A DNA stretch of 64,000 bases, from contig NZ_AP022596.1 of NCBI RefSeq assembly GCF_010731895.1, positions 4,836,001 through 4,900,000 on the forward strand, in the 5' to 3' direction. The position numbers and the translations under genes are program-made. The notes beneath the pieces were generated by a model. The model was not told the DNA's origin. It saw only the letters and a list, made by a program, of their open reading frames with translations, and made no database searches. Below, piece after piece: positions 26,250 through 35,582 of the stretch; position 1 is the stretch's first letter, and each line of letters opens with the position of its first letter. Origin of the DNA: Mycolicibacterium helvum (lineage in GTDB: Bacteria > Actinomycetota > Actinomycetes > Mycobacteriales > Mycobacteriaceae).

Positions 26250-26954
26250 CTAACCGGCCGCCTCGTCCAGCGCGGCCAGGCACGCCGTCCCGAGCACTGA
26301 CGGGTCAGGGCCGAAGTCGTCGAGGCTGACCGTCCGCAGCGCCGCGCGCGGCGCCGCTGACACCCATTCCAGCGCCACCTCCAGCGGATGGATCGGATCG
26401 TCGGATGCCCCGACCACACCCATGGGCACGGTCAGCCGCTCCAATTCGGTGATGTTCGGCGCGACATAGGCGGCGGCTTCCTCCATCGCATCGGGCAGTT
26501 CGGGCCACTGGCCCAGCCAGCTGCGGGTGAGCTCGTCGGCCAGCCAGGCCGGGCTGGACGCCCGCATCTGCGCGGTTGTGGCGACCAGTCCGGCGGTGCG
26601 CAGCTGGTGGGCGGTGTGCCGGGCCGACAGTGCGGCCGGCGCCGCCGGCGCGGCCCCGGTCCACGCCGGCAGTGCGGCCAGCACCGCCACCGCGTGGCTC
26701 GGGTGAGCCAATGCCCATGCGACCGTCACGGCCGCCCCGATGGACACGCCTCCGACGATGATCGGCCCCTGACGGGCGGCGTTGTCGAGCGCGTCGAGGT
26801 AACTGGCGACCAGCCGGGACGGTTGCGGCGCGGGCGTCGACACCACCGCGCCGACCCCGTGTAGCGGCCCGGAGAACGCCCGGTAGACGTAGTCGTCGTC
26901 GGAGCCTGTCCCGGGCAACAGCACCGCGGTGGTGCCTCGGAAGGTGATCGTCAT
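26250..26954 (-). CDS. Alpha/beta hydrolase (Rv2695-like)
   Basis: A 234-residue alpha/beta hydrolase with oxyanion block TAVLLPGTGSDDDYVYRAF, nucleophile motif VGGVSIGAAVTVAWA and acid-loop VVGASDDPIHPLEVALEW. The usual catalytic His near the C-terminus is not obvious in the last 40 residues (LDDFGPDPSVLGTACLAALDEAAG). So the triad may be incomplete or differently placed. Start at ATG 26954. Substrate unknown. Convergent to the DUF3710 gene. Confidence 0.8.
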   Translation of the reverse strand: MTITFRGTTAVLLPGTGSDDDYVYRAFSGPLHGVGAVVSTPAPQPSRLVASYLDALDNAARQGPIIVGGVSIGAAVTVAWALAHPSHAVAVLAALPAWTGAAPAAPAALSARHTAHQLRTAGLVATTAQMRASSPAWLADELTRSWLGQWPELPDAMEEAAAYVAPNITELERLTVPMGVVGASDDPIHPLEVALEWVSAAPRAALRTVSLDDFGPDPSVLGTACLAALDEAAG

Positions 26955-27075
26955 CTCCTGATCCTGCCTGTGACGGATTAGCAACGGTCGCCGCGGGTAT
27001 GCCACGTGGCATTAGGGAACCAACAGGTCTACCGTTGCGTTGGCATTGTGATCCGCTGAAGTATCAGGAGAGGCC

Positions 27076-27447
27076 ATGGCTACGGCCGAAAGTTTTGTCC
27101 GCCGTCTCACCCGTCGGTTGACGGAGGACCCTGAGCAGCGAGATGTCGAAGAACTCACCGATGAGGCGGCTGCCACCGGCGCGCAGCGAGCAATCGATTG
27201 TCAGCGCGGCCAAGAGGTCACCATGGTGGGCACCCTGCGCAGTGTGGAGATGAACGCCAAGGGCTGCGCCGGCGGGGTACGTGCCGAGCTGTTCGACGGT
27301 ACCGACACCGTGACCCTGGTCTGGCTGGGACAGCGCCGGATCCCCGGTATCGAATCGGGTCGCGCCCTGCGCGTGCGCGGCCGGCTGGGCACGCTGGAGA
27401 GCGGTGCCAAGGCCATCTACAACCCGCATTACGAGATCCAGACTTGA
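27076..27447 (+). CDS. OB-fold nucleic-acid-binding protein (Rv2694c-like)
   Basis: A 123-residue protein. The C-terminal two thirds are an OB-fold (VTMVGTLRSVEMNAKGCAGGVRAELFDGTDTVTLVWLGQRRIPGIESGRALRVRGRL). The N-terminus is helical. It has an AGGAGAGGCC ribosome site. Related OB proteins are found beside membrane proteins in Actinobacteria; no function is proven. Its stop overlaps the TTG start of the DUF3159 gene. Confidence 0.85.
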   Translation: MATAESFVRRLTRRLTEDPEQRDVEELTDEAAATGAQRAIDCQRGQEVTMVGTLRSVEMNAKGCAGGVRAELFDGTDTVTLVWLGQRRIPGIESGRALRVRGRLGTLESGAKAIYNPHYEIQT

Positions 27448-28157
27448 GCCTTCCCGTCGAAGACAGCGATCGCTCGCAAGATTCCGTCGATATCGAGCCG
27501 CCCGCTGCCGAGAGGACTCCGGCCCAGGCGTTGCTGGCCCAGATGGGCGGTGTCAGTGGGCTGATCTATTCGGCGTTGCCCGTCGCCGTGCTGGTGCCGG
27601 TGAATACCGCGTTTGGTTTGGTGCCCGCGATCGCCGCGGCGCTCGGTGTCGCCGCGGCGATCCTGGTGTGGCGTCTGGTTCGCCGCGACTCCGTGCAGCC
27701 CGCTGTCTCCGGCTTCATCGGCGTCGGGATCAGCGCCCTGATCGCCTGGATGGTCGGGGCGTCGAAAGGCTACTTCCTGCTTGGCATCTGGACGTCGCTG
27801 ATCTGGGCGGGGGTCTTCGCCCTGTCGGTGCTGATCCGCCGGCCCATTGTTGGCTACGCCTGGAGCTGGATCCAGAGCCACGACCACACCTGGCGCAGCA
27901 GCCGGCGCGCGGTGCTGGCCTTCGACATCGCGACGGTGACCTGGGTACTGGTGTTCGCGTCGCGTTTCGTGGTGCAGCGTCACCTCTACGATTTGGACCA
28001 GACCGGCTGGCTGGGGGTGGCCCGCATCGCGATGGGCTGGCCGTTGACCGGGGTGGCCGCGCTGGTGACCTACTTGGCGATCCGGGTGGCCCAGCGGGCG
28101 ATCCACGCCGCGCACGCGGACAGCCACGACACCGGCGCCGCACCGGCCGCTGACTGA
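27444..28157 (+). CDS. DUF3159 membrane protein (Rv2693c-like)
   Basis: A 237-residue integral membrane protein with about six helices, including LIYSALPVAVLVPVNTAFGLVPAIAAALG, GFIGVGISALIAWMVG, YFLLGIWTSLIWAGVFALSVLI and ITWVL-like VTWVLVFASRFVV. The TTG at 27444 begins TTGA, overlapping the upstream stop codon, which argues for coupled translation and fixes the start; the frame itself runs further upstream without similarity. Function unknown. Confidence 0.82.
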   Translation: MSLPVEDSDRSQDSVDIEPPAAERTPAQALLAQMGGVSGLIYSALPVAVLVPVNTAFGLVPAIAAALGVAAAILVWRLVRRDSVQPAVSGFIGVGISALIAWMVGASKGYFLLGIWTSLIWAGVFALSVLIRRPIVGYAWSWIQSHDHTWRSSRRAVLAFDIATVTWVLVFASRFVVQRHLYDLDQTGWLGVARIAMGWPLTGVAALVTYLAIRVAQRAIHAAHADSHDTGAAPAAD

Positions 28158-28163
28158 CGGCTC

Positions 28164-29568
28164 GTGGCAGTGCGTGACGACCGCCTGCTCGTCGCGGCCG
28201 CGGTGCTCGCGTCCTTCGTCGCCTTCCTCGACGGCTCGGTGGTCAATCTCGCGCTGCCTGCCATCCAGGCTGATCTGGGCGGCGGGCTGGTCACCCAGCA
28301 GTGGGTCGTCGATGGGTACCTGCTGACACTTGGCGCACTGATCCTGGTCGCCGGGGCGATCTCCGACACCTTCGGCCGATTGAGGGTGCTGCGCGCCGGA
28401 CTCGTCGCGTTCGGCTTGGCTTCGCTGCTGTGCGCGGCCGCACCCACCGGCGCGGTGTTGATCGCGGCGCGCTGTGTGCAGGGGGTGGGCGCCGCCTTTC
28501 TGGTTCCCAGCTCGCTGGCGATGCTGAACGCCAGGTTCGTCGGCCCCGCGCAATCCCGCGCCATCGGGATCTGGACGGCGTGGACCGGAACCGCTTTCGT
28601 GATCGGTCCGCTGCTCGGCGGATTGCTCGTCGAGGGTTTCGGCTGGCGCTGGGTGTTCGCCGTCAATCTCGTGCCGCTTGCCGTCACCCTCGTCCTCACC
28701 GGCAGATTGGCTGACGGCCCCGCCCCACGCACCGGGAGTGTCGATATCGTCGGCGCAGCCCTCGCCGCCATCGGCCTGGGCGGCACCGTCTTCGCCGTGA
28801 TCGAACAGCAGCGCATGGGCTGGACCAACCCGGCGATCCTGACCGGGCTGGTCGTTGGGCCGATGTGCCTGATCGCGTTCGGCTGGTGGGAACGCCGCGC
28901 CGATGCTGCCCCCCGGCATATTCGCTGCGCGCAACTTCGCGGTGGGCAACCTCGCCACGATGTTTCTCTACGCGGGCGTCTCGCTGGGGCAGGTGCTCAT
29001 TGCCCTGTACCTGCAGGAGACCGGGCGGCTGTCGCCTGCCCAAGCCGGGCTTGCGACATTGCCGGTGCCGATCTTGTCGCTGCTACTGGCTGCCCGCTTC
29101 GGCGGGCTGGCCGGCCGGTACGGACCCCGCCGATTCATGGCTGTCGGGCCTTTGATCGCCGCGGCTGGTTTCGTGCTGATGGCGGTGACGACCGGCGACA
29201 TCTGGTTGCAGACGGTGCCGGGGCTGGTCCTGTTCGGCATCGGCTTGGCGGTCACGGTCTCACCGTTGACCGCCGCGGTCCTGGCGGCGGTCGACCCTGG
29301 CCAAAGTGGGATCGGGTCTGCGATCAACAACGCGGTGGCCCGCGTTGCGGGTCTGATCGCCATCGCCTGCACCGCTGTCATCGTCGGTGGCGCAATTGAT
29401 GTGGGCGGCTTTCACCGCGGGACGATGGTCACCGCGGTGTTGCTTCTGATCGCCGCAGCCGTGTCGGCGGTGGGAATCCGAGATAGCGTGCGGGAACGGT
29501 CCGCGCCATCGCCGGCAGCGCTGGCCGCCTGCCAGGATCGGGACGGCCCGCCCCCGGCGACCCGCTAG
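28164..29568 (+). pseudogene. MFS drug/solute transporter, split by a frameshift
   Basis: The first frame (GTG 28164) gives the N-terminal ~245 residues of a DHA2-like MFS permease: AAVLASFVAFLDGSVVNLALPAIQADL, QQWVVDGYLLTLGALIL, FGRLRVLRAGLVAFG, and ends in frame at WWERRADA. The remainder lies in the +1 frame from about 28903 (MLPPGIFAARNFAVGNLATMFLYAG ... to 29568, 221 residues) and is clean transporter sequence. Joined they give one permease of about 467 residues. The break is at GCCGATGCTGCC around 28901-28910. Either the gene is inactive, two polypeptides are made, or the base sequence has an error. Its end overlaps the next gene by 4 bases. Confidence 0.8.
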
Positions 29569-30248
29569 CCCGTAGAGGCCGACAGCACCGTTCGGCGCAG
29601 CTCGTCTTCCACCTCTGGCGCCGCGACGAACAACAGCTCGTCGCCGCCTTCGAGCGGTTCGTCGGCTTCCGGCACGATCACCCGCGGTCCGCGCAGGATC
29701 GTCACCAGCGTGGCATCGCGCGGCAGGATGAGCTTGCGCACCGGCCGTCCGCCCCACGGCGTGTCGTCGGGCAGGGTGATTTCGACGAGGTTGGCGTGGC
29801 CCTGGCGGAACTGCATGAGCCGCACCAGATCGCCCACCGCGACGGCCTCTTCCACCAGCGAGGCCAGCATCCGCGGCGTGGACACCGCGACGTCCACGCC
29901 CCATGAGTCGTCGAACAGCCACTCATTGCGGGGATCGTTGACCCGGGCCACCACGCGCGACACCGCGAACTCCGTCTTGGCCAGCAGGGACAGCACCACA
30001 TTCGCCTTGTCATCGCCTGTCGCGGCCACGACAACATCGAAATCATGCAGGTGTACCGACTCCAGCAGGCTGATCTCGCAGGCGTCGCCGAGCCGCCAGT
30101 GTGCGGCCGGGATCGCGTCGACGTCCAGATGTTCGGCATTGCGCTCGATGAGCGTCACCTCGTGCTCGCTCTCGAGCAGTTCGCGGGCAATCGAGCGGCC
30201 GACCGCACCCGCCCCGGCGATCGCCACTTTGAGCCGTTTGTCGCCCAT
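29565..30248 (-). CDS. ceoC: TrkA-type K+ uptake regulatory protein (CeoC-like)
   Basis: A 227-residue protein with an RCK/TrkA_N domain (VAIAGAGAVGRSIARELLESEHEVTLIER, the NAD-binding GxGxxG) and a TrkA_C domain near residues 140-215 (NLVEITLPDDTPWGGRPVRKLILPRDATLVTILR). It gates a Trk-type potassium channel with the partner encoded directly upstream (30250-30927); 1 base separates the genes. The pair corresponds to Rv2691-Rv2692. Confidence 0.9.
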   Translation of the reverse strand: MGDKRLKVAIAGAGAVGRSIARELLESEHEVTLIERNAEHLDVDAIPAAHWRLGDACEISLLESVHLHDFDVVVAATGDDKANVVLSLLAKTEFAVSRVVARVNDPRNEWLFDDSWGVDVAVSTPRMLASLVEEAVAVGDLVRLMQFRQGHANLVEITLPDDTPWGGRPVRKLILPRDATLVTILRGPRVIVPEADEPLEGGDELLFVAAPEVEDELRRTVLSASTG

Positions 30249-30249
30249 C

Positions 30250-30927
30250 TCAGTGCCCCTCTCCGACGTCCGGGCCGGGCGGTAACGCGGCGATCGCCAG
30301 CGCTTCGCCAGCGCGCCCCGATACCGCGGCGATGTAGACCTGATCGCCGGCCTGGACGACGGTTTTGGGCTCGGGCAGGATGCCGGTGCCGAACCGGATC
30401 ACGAACGCGACCCGTGCGCCGGTGGCCTCCTCGAGGGAGGTCAGCCGATGCCCGACCCACCCTTCGTGCAGGGTCACCTCGGCGACGGCCATCGTGCCGG
30501 TCGGATCCCGCCATTTGGCCGTCTCGGTGTCGCGCAGGAGGGCGTTCAGCAGCCGATCGGTGGTCCAGGGCACGGTCGCCACCGTGGGGATGCCGAGGCG
30601 CTCGTAGACCGCGGCACGTTTGGCGTCGTAGATCCGCGCGACGACCCGTTGCACCCCGAATGTCTCGCGGGCCACTCGAGCCGAGATGATGTTCGAGTTG
30701 TCGCCAGAGGAGACCGCGGCGAACGCGTCGGCGTCCTCGATCCCGGCGCGCAGCAGCACTTCTCGGTCGAATCCCATGCCCAGCACCCGTTCGCCGGAGA
30801 AGTCCGGCGACAACCGGTGAAACGCCGTCGCATCCCGGTCGATGACGGCCACCTCGTGGCCGATCCGCGACAGCGCGTCGGCCAGCGACGCGCCGACACG
30901 GCCGCACCCCATCACCACTACCCGCAC
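30250..30927 (-). CDS. ceoB: TrkA-type K+ uptake regulatory protein (CeoB-like)
   Basis: A 225-residue RCK protein: VVVMGCGRVGASLADALSRIGHEVAVIDRD (NAD site), SSGDNSNIISARVARETFGVQRVVARIYD, then a TrkA_C domain (MAVAEVTLHEGWVGHRLTSLEEATGARVAFVIR). The GTG at 30927 is chosen because GGGAGGACG stands 8 bases upstream. The membrane subunit of the channel is not in the window. Confidence 0.9.
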   Translation of the reverse strand: MRVVVMGCGRVGASLADALSRIGHEVAVIDRDATAFHRLSPDFSGERVLGMGFDREVLLRAGIEDADAFAAVSSGDNSNIISARVARETFGVQRVVARIYDAKRAAVYERLGIPTVATVPWTTDRLLNALLRDTETAKWRDPTGTMAVAEVTLHEGWVGHRLTSLEEATGARVAFVIRFGTGILPEPKTVVQAGDQVYIAAVSGRAGEALAIAALPPGPDVGEGH

Positions 30928-31047
30928 CTGGCGTCCTCCCGGCTTTGTCGCGCGTTGACCCGCAGCGAACCCGGGCCGCGAAGTGCCTGACCCATGTGTG
31001 CGGACAACGACCGTACGGGGAACGCTACAGCCAAACCGCCATGGGCC

Positions 31048-31053
31048 TACTCT
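31048..31053 (+). promoter_or_regulatory. -10 element of the APC permease gene, leaderless geometry
   Basis: TACTCT fits the TANNNT pattern and ends 8 bases before the GTG at 31062, the same geometry as dut. It supports the GTG rather than the ATG at 31041 as the start. Confidence 0.4.
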
Positions 31054-31061
31054 TGGCACTC

Positions 31062-33056
31062 GTGTCTAAGCTTTCGACCGCCGCCCGTCGGCTGGTCCTG
31101 GGGCAGCCGTTCCGCAGCGACAAGCTGAGTCACACGCTGCTGCCCAAGCGCATTGCCTTGCCGGTCTTCGCCTCCGACGCCATGTCATCGGTGGCTTACG
31201 CGCCCGAGGAAATCTTTCTGGTGCTCTCGGTGGCGGGCCTGTCGGCCTACGCGATGGCGCCGTGGATCGGGGTGATGGTCGCGCTGGTCATGCTCGTGGT
31301 GGTGGCCTCCTACCGGCAGAACGTGCACGCCTATCCCTCCGGCGGCGGCGACTACGAGGTGGTGACCACCAACCTGGGGCCGACGGCCGGCCTGACGGTG
31401 GCCAGCGCCCTGCTGGTCGACTACGTGCTGACCGTCGCGGTGTCGATGGCGTCGGCCATGTCGAACATCGGCTCGGCGGTCCCGTTCATCGCCCAGCACA
31501 AAGTGGCGTTCGCCGTCGTGGCCATCGTGATCCTCACCGCGGCCAACCTGCGCGGCATCCGCGAGTCGGGCACCGCGTTCGCCATCCCGACCTACGCTTT
31601 CATCGTCGGCATGTTCATCATGCTGATCTGGGGCTTCTTCCGGATCTACGTGCTGGGCGACGATCTGCAGGCCGAGTCGGCAAAGTTCTCGATGCACTCC
31701 GAGCACGGCGACGTCATGGGTTTCGCGATGGTGTTCCTTGTCGCGCGGGCGTTTTCGTCGGGTTGTGCCGCGCTGACCGGTGTGGAGGCGATCAGCAACG
31801 GCGTACCGGCGTTCCGTAAGCCCAAGTCCAAGAACGCCGCCACCACCTTGCTGATGTTGGGGACGATCTCGGTCGCCCTGCTGATCGGCATTATCGTGCT
31901 CGCGACCAAGATCGGTGTGAAGATCGCCGAACGGCCGGACGAGCAGCTCGGTGGGGCGCCGGCCAACTACCACCAGAAGACGCTGGTGGCCCAGCTGGCC
32001 GAGACGGTGTTTGCCGGTTTCCCCTTGGGTCTGTGGCTCATCGCCGGTGCCACCGCGCTGATCCTGGTGCTGGCCGCCAATACCGCGTTCAACGGATTCC
32101 CGGTGCTGGGCTCCATCCTGGCCCAGGACCGCTACCTGCCGCGCCAGCTGCACACCCGCGGCGATCGGCTGGCCTTCTCCAACGGCATCCTGTTCCTCGC
32201 GGCGGCTGCGATCGCGTTCGTCGTCGCGTTCAACGCCGAAGTCACCGCGCTGATCCAGCTGTACATCGTCGGGGTGTTCGTGTCGTTCACGCTCAGCCAG
32301 ATCGGCATGGTTCGGCACTGGACGCGGCACCTGCGCACCGAAACCGACCCGCGGGTTCGCCGGCACATGATGCGCTCGCGGGTGATCAACACCATCGGCT
32401 TCATCGCCACTGGGGCCGTCCTCATCGTCGTTCTGGTCACCAAGTTCGTCGCCGGCGCCTGGATCGCAATCCTGGCTATGACAAGCCTTTTCGTCTTGAT
32501 GAAGGCCATCCACAAGCATTACGACACGGTGGCCCGTGAACTGGCCGAGCAAGAGGCCGAGCAGGGCGAGGTGATCTTGCCCAGCCGCAACCACGCCGTC
32601 GTGCTGGTCTCCAAACTGCACATGCCGACGCTGCGGGCGTTGTCCTACGCCAGGGCCACCCGGCCCGACGTGCTCGAGGCGATCACCGTCAACGTCGACG
32701 ATTCCGAGACCCGCCAGCTGGTGCATAAGTGGGAGGACAGTGACATCACTGTCCCGCTGAAAGTTGTTGCCTCCCCGTACCGGGAGGTCACCCGCCCGGT
32801 ACTGGACTACGTCAAGCGGATCAGCAAGGAAGCCCCGCGCACGGTGGTGACGGTGTTCATCCCGGAATACGTCGTCGGGCACTGGTGGGAGCAGGTGCTG
32901 CACAACCAGAGTGCGTTGCGGCTCAAGGGGCGGCTGCTGTTCATGCCCAACGTGATGGTGACTTCTGTTCCATGGCAACTTAATTCGTCGGAACGGGTGC
33001 ATGATTTGGAGGCGCAGAACGCACCAGGCGACGTGCGCCGAGGGTTCTTGGAGTGA
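31062..33056 (+). CDS. APC-superfamily amino acid/polyamine permease (Rv2690c-like)
   Basis: A 664-residue membrane protein. About 12 helices occupy residues 30-500, starting LPKRIALPVFASDAMSSVAYAPEEIFLVLSVAG, with SYRQNVHAYPSGGGDYEVVTTNLG as the typical APC first-helix block. A cytosolic C-terminal domain of ~140 residues follows (ILPSRNHAVVLVSKLHMPTLRALSYARATRPDVLEAITV ...), resembling the UspA-like tail of KUP/APC relatives. Amino acid or K+ may be the substrate; KimA-type K+ importers share this layout. GTG 31062 is preferred to ATG 31041. It is divergent from ceoB. Confidence 0.87.
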   Translation: MSKLSTAARRLVLGQPFRSDKLSHTLLPKRIALPVFASDAMSSVAYAPEEIFLVLSVAGLSAYAMAPWIGVMVALVMLVVVASYRQNVHAYPSGGGDYEVVTTNLGPTAGLTVASALLVDYVLTVAVSMASAMSNIGSAVPFIAQHKVAFAVVAIVILTAANLRGIRESGTAFAIPTYAFIVGMFIMLIWGFFRIYVLGDDLQAESAKFSMHSEHGDVMGFAMVFLVARAFSSGCAALTGVEAISNGVPAFRKPKSKNAATTLLMLGTISVALLIGIIVLATKIGVKIAERPDEQLGGAPANYHQKTLVAQLAETVFAGFPLGLWLIAGATALILVLAANTAFNGFPVLGSILAQDRYLPRQLHTRGDRLAFSNGILFLAAAAIAFVVAFNAEVTALIQLYIVGVFVSFTLSQIGMVRHWTRHLRTETDPRVRRHMMRSRVINTIGFIATGAVLIVVLVTKFVAGAWIAILAMTSLFVLMKAIHKHYDTVARELAEQEAEQGEVILPSRNHAVVLVSKLHMPTLRALSYARATRPDVLEAITVNVDDSETRQLVHKWEDSDITVPLKVVASPYREVTRPVLDYVKRISKEAPRTVVTVFIPEYVVGHWWEQVLHNQSALRLKGRLLFMPNVMVTSVPWQLNSSERVHDLEAQNAPGDVRRGFLE

Positions 33057-33063
33057 CGCGATA

Positions 33064-34251
33064 GTGGATCAGGGGGATGCGGTCGAGCTGGTGCTCACAA
33101 CGGGCTCGGCCGCCAACGGGGGCAGCTGTGTGGCACGCCATGAGGGGCGGGTCGTGTTCGTCCGCTACGCACTTCCCGGCGAGGTGGTGCGCGCCCGGGT
33201 GACCGGTGACCGCGGATCCTATTGGCACGCCGAGGCAATCGAGATTCTCGAACCGTCGCCGGACCGGGTGGAATCGCAGTGCGCGATCGCCGGTGTGGGC
33301 AAGGCCGGCTGCTGTGACCTGGCCTTCGCCAGCCCCGAGGCGGCCCGCGTGCTCAAGGGACAGGTGGTGGCCAACCAGCTGGCCCGGCTCGGTGACTTCA
33401 CCTGGGACGGGGTGGCCGAACCCCTGGGTGACGGCGCTGCCCGTGGCTGGCGCACCCGGGTGCGGCTGGCCGTGGATGCGGGCGGCCACGCGGGATTTCA
33501 TCGCTATCACAGTGCCGAACTGGTCACTGACCTACGCTGCGGCCAGTTGCTCGACGGGCTTGTCGACGGGCTGGAGGGATCACGCTGGAAGCCGGGTGAT
33601 CAGGTGCACGTCGTCGCCGACGACGACGGCACCCGCCACGTTGTGTGTAACAACCGTCAGCAGCGGCGTGGTCACCGCGCCGAGGGCGAGTTCGACGCGG
33701 TGCAGCGGGTGGGGCAGCGGGCCTGGCGAGTTCCGGTCACCGGGTTCTGGCAGTCGCACCGCGACGCCGCGACGACCTACAGCGCGCTGGTGGCCGGCTG
33801 GGCGCAGGACATTGCGGGGCGCACAGCGTGGGATCTGTACGGCGGCGCTGGTCTGTTCGCCGCCGTGCTGGCCGAAGCGGTCGGCAACGATGGCCGCGTG
33901 CTGACGGTGGACACCTCACGCGCCGCCTCCGCGGCGGCACGCGCCGCATTGGCCGACCTGCCGGGCGTCGAGGTGCTCACCGATTCGGTGCGCCGGGCGC
34001 TGACCGCCCAGCAGGCGGGCGCTGACATCGCCGTCCTGGACCCGCCTCGGTCGGGGGCTGGGCGCGAGATCATCGACCTTCTCGCCGACGCCGGGGTGCC
34101 GCGGGTGATCCACATCGGCTGCGAAGCGGCGGCGTTCGCCCGCGACATCGGCCTGTACCGCGGGCACGGTTACACCGTCGAGCAGATCCGGGTGTTCGAC
34201 TCGTTCCCGCTGACGCACCACGTCGAGTGTGTCGCGCTGCTGGTGAGGTGA
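33064..34251 (+). CDS. TrmA/RlmD-family RNA (uracil-5) methyltransferase
   Basis: A 395-residue SAM-dependent RNA methyltransferase. An N-terminal TRAM domain ([36 protein letters not shown]) is followed by a Cys group ([16 protein letters not shown]) that may bind an Fe-S cluster as in RlmD. The catalytic domain has FWQSHRDAA, the SAM site [26 protein letters not shown], and the nucleophile Cys in [12 protein letters not shown]. Whether it methylates 23S rRNA or tRNA cannot be told. The start is GTG 33064 with TTGGAG upstream; it follows the permease closely and is followed immediately by nhaA. Confidence 0.88.
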   Translation: MDQGDAVELVLTTGSAANGGSCVARHEGRVVFVRYALPGEVVRARVTGDRGSYWHAEAIEILEPSPDRVESQCAIAGVGKAGCCDLAFASPEAARVLKGQVVANQLARLGDFTWDGVAEPLGDGAARGWRTRVRLAVDAGGHAGFHRYHSAELVTDLRCGQLLDGLVDGLEGSRWKPGDQVHVVADDDGTRHVVCNNRQQRRGHRAEGEFDAVQRVGQRAWRVPVTGFWQSHRDAATTYSALVAGWAQDIAGRTAWDLYGGAGLFAAVLAEAVGNDGRVLTVDTSRAASAAARAALADLPGVEVLTDSVRRALTAQQAGADIAVLDPPRSGAGREIIDLLADAGVPRVIHIGCEAAAFARDIGLYRGHGYTVEQIRVFDSFPLTHHVECVALLVR

Positions 34252-34252
34252 G

Positions 34253-35554
34253 ATGCGTCACGCCTTATTCGCCCGGGGGTCGTGGTCGGAAACGTCGCGG
34301 ATCTCCTCGATCCTGCGCAAGGAGACCGTGGGCGGGGCGTTGCTGCTGTTGTCCGCCGCGATCGCGTTGGTCTGGGCCAATTCACCGTGGTCGGCGGCCT
34401 ATGGCCGGCTGGGCGACCTCCACGTCGGCACGGACCGGCTCGGCCTGCACCTGGATCTGAGCCTGGGCGGCTGGGCGGCCGACGGGCTGTTGGCGATCTT
34501 CTTCTTCGTCGTCGGACTGGAGCTCAAACGGGAGTTCGTTGCCGGCGATCTGCGTGACCCGGGCCGCGCCGCACTGCCGATCGCCGCCGCGGTGGGCGGC
34601 ATGGTCGCACCCGCGGCCATCTTCGTGGCCTTCACGCTGCCCGAGGGCGGCGGCGCGAGCCGCGGCTGGGCCATCCCGACGGCCACCGACATCGCGTTCG
34701 CGGTCGCCGTGCTGGCCGTCCTCTCCACCCACTTGCCGGGTGCCTTGCGGACGTTTCTGCTGACGCTGGCCGTCGTTGACGATCTGCTGGCGATCACCGT
34801 GATCGCGGTGTTTTACACCGACAAGATCAACGTCGTTGCGCTGTTGATCGCAGTGATCCCGTTGACGCTGTTCGCGATCGTCGTGCAGCGCCGGATCAGT
34901 TCCTGGTGGCTGCTCGTCCCATTGGGTGTGCTCACCTGGGCATTCGTTCATGAATCGGGGGTGCATGCGACGGTGGCGGGGGTGCTGCTCGGGTTCACGG
35001 TGCCGGTGCTGCGCAGCGCGGCGGACGGCGGTCCCGACGCCGGACCTGGGTTGGCCGAGCACTTCGAGCACCGGATGCGGCCACTGTCGGCGGGCTTCGC
35101 GGTGCCGGTGTTCGCGTTCTTCGCCGCCGGTGTGACGTTCGGTGGCTATCACGGTTTGGTCACAGCTCTGAGTGATCCGATTGCGATGGGGATCGTCTTT
35201 GGCCTGGTGGCCGGCAAGACGATCGGGGTGTTCGGCACCACCTGGACACTGGCCAAGCTGACCCGTGCCAGCCTCGACTCGGCATTGCGCTGGGTCGACG
35301 TGTTCGGCATCTCGATGCTGGCCGGGATCGGTTTCACGGTATCCCTGCTGATCGGCGAATTGGCCTACGATCCTGGCTCCGAACGCCACGCCATCGTCAA
35401 AGTCGCGGTCCTCACCGGAAGTTTGCTGGCTGCCGCGTTGGCGGCGGTCGTATTGCGGCTGCGCAACCGGCATTACCGCACGGTGTGGCAGCTGGAGAAC
35501 GACGATCGCGACCACGACGGTGTGCCCGACATCTACGAGTCTCATCAGGACTGA
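34253..35554 (+). CDS. nhaA: Na+/H+ antiporter NhaA with a C-terminal EF-hand-like loop
   Basis: A 433-residue Nha[21 protein letters not shown] is helix 1, [15 protein letters not shown] and [14 protein letters not shown] the conserved core, [17 protein letters not shown] holds the two Asp residues of ion exchange, and [23 protein letters not shown] the last core. The chain ends in a hydrophilic tail with [12 protein letters not shown] (residues 418-429), a textbook calcium-loop pattern that is not part of standard NhaA. ATG 34253 begins 1 base after the upstream stop codon. In M. tuberculosis this locus holds other transport genes. Confidence 0.92.
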   Translation: MRHALFARGSWSETSRISSILRKETVGGALLLLSAAIALVWANSPWSAAYGRLGDLHVGTDRLGLHLDLSLGGWAADGLLAIFFFVVGLELKREFVAGDLRDPGRAALPIAAAVGGMVAPAAIFVAFTLPEGGGASRGWAIPTATDIAFAVAVLAVLSTHLPGALRTFLLTLAVVDDLLAITVIAVFYTDKINVVALLIAVIPLTLFAIVVQRRISSWWLLVPLGVLTWAFVHESGVHATVAGVLLGFTVPVLRSAADGGPDAGPGLAEHFEHRMRPLSAGFAVPVFAFFAAGVTFGGYHGLVTALSDPIAMGIVFGLVAGKTIGVFGTTWTLAKLTRASLDSALRWVDVFGISMLAGIGFTVSLLIGELAYDPGSERHAIVKVAVLTGSLLAAALAAVVLRLRNRHYRTVWQLENDDRDHDGVPDIYESHQD

Positions 35555-35582
35555 TCTACGTACGGGTGCGTAGACTGGCCGA

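Noticed and set aside
27429..28958. A 509-codon minus-strand frame under the DUF3159 and MFS genes
   Set aside because: Low-complexity His/Asp/Gln/Arg translation, antisense to two membrane proteins; it does not explain the MFS frameshift.
31185..33002. A 605-codon minus-strand frame opposite the APC permease
   Set aside because: Its His/Asp/Gly/Arg-rich translation is typical of the antisense of a membrane protein, with no recognisable fold.
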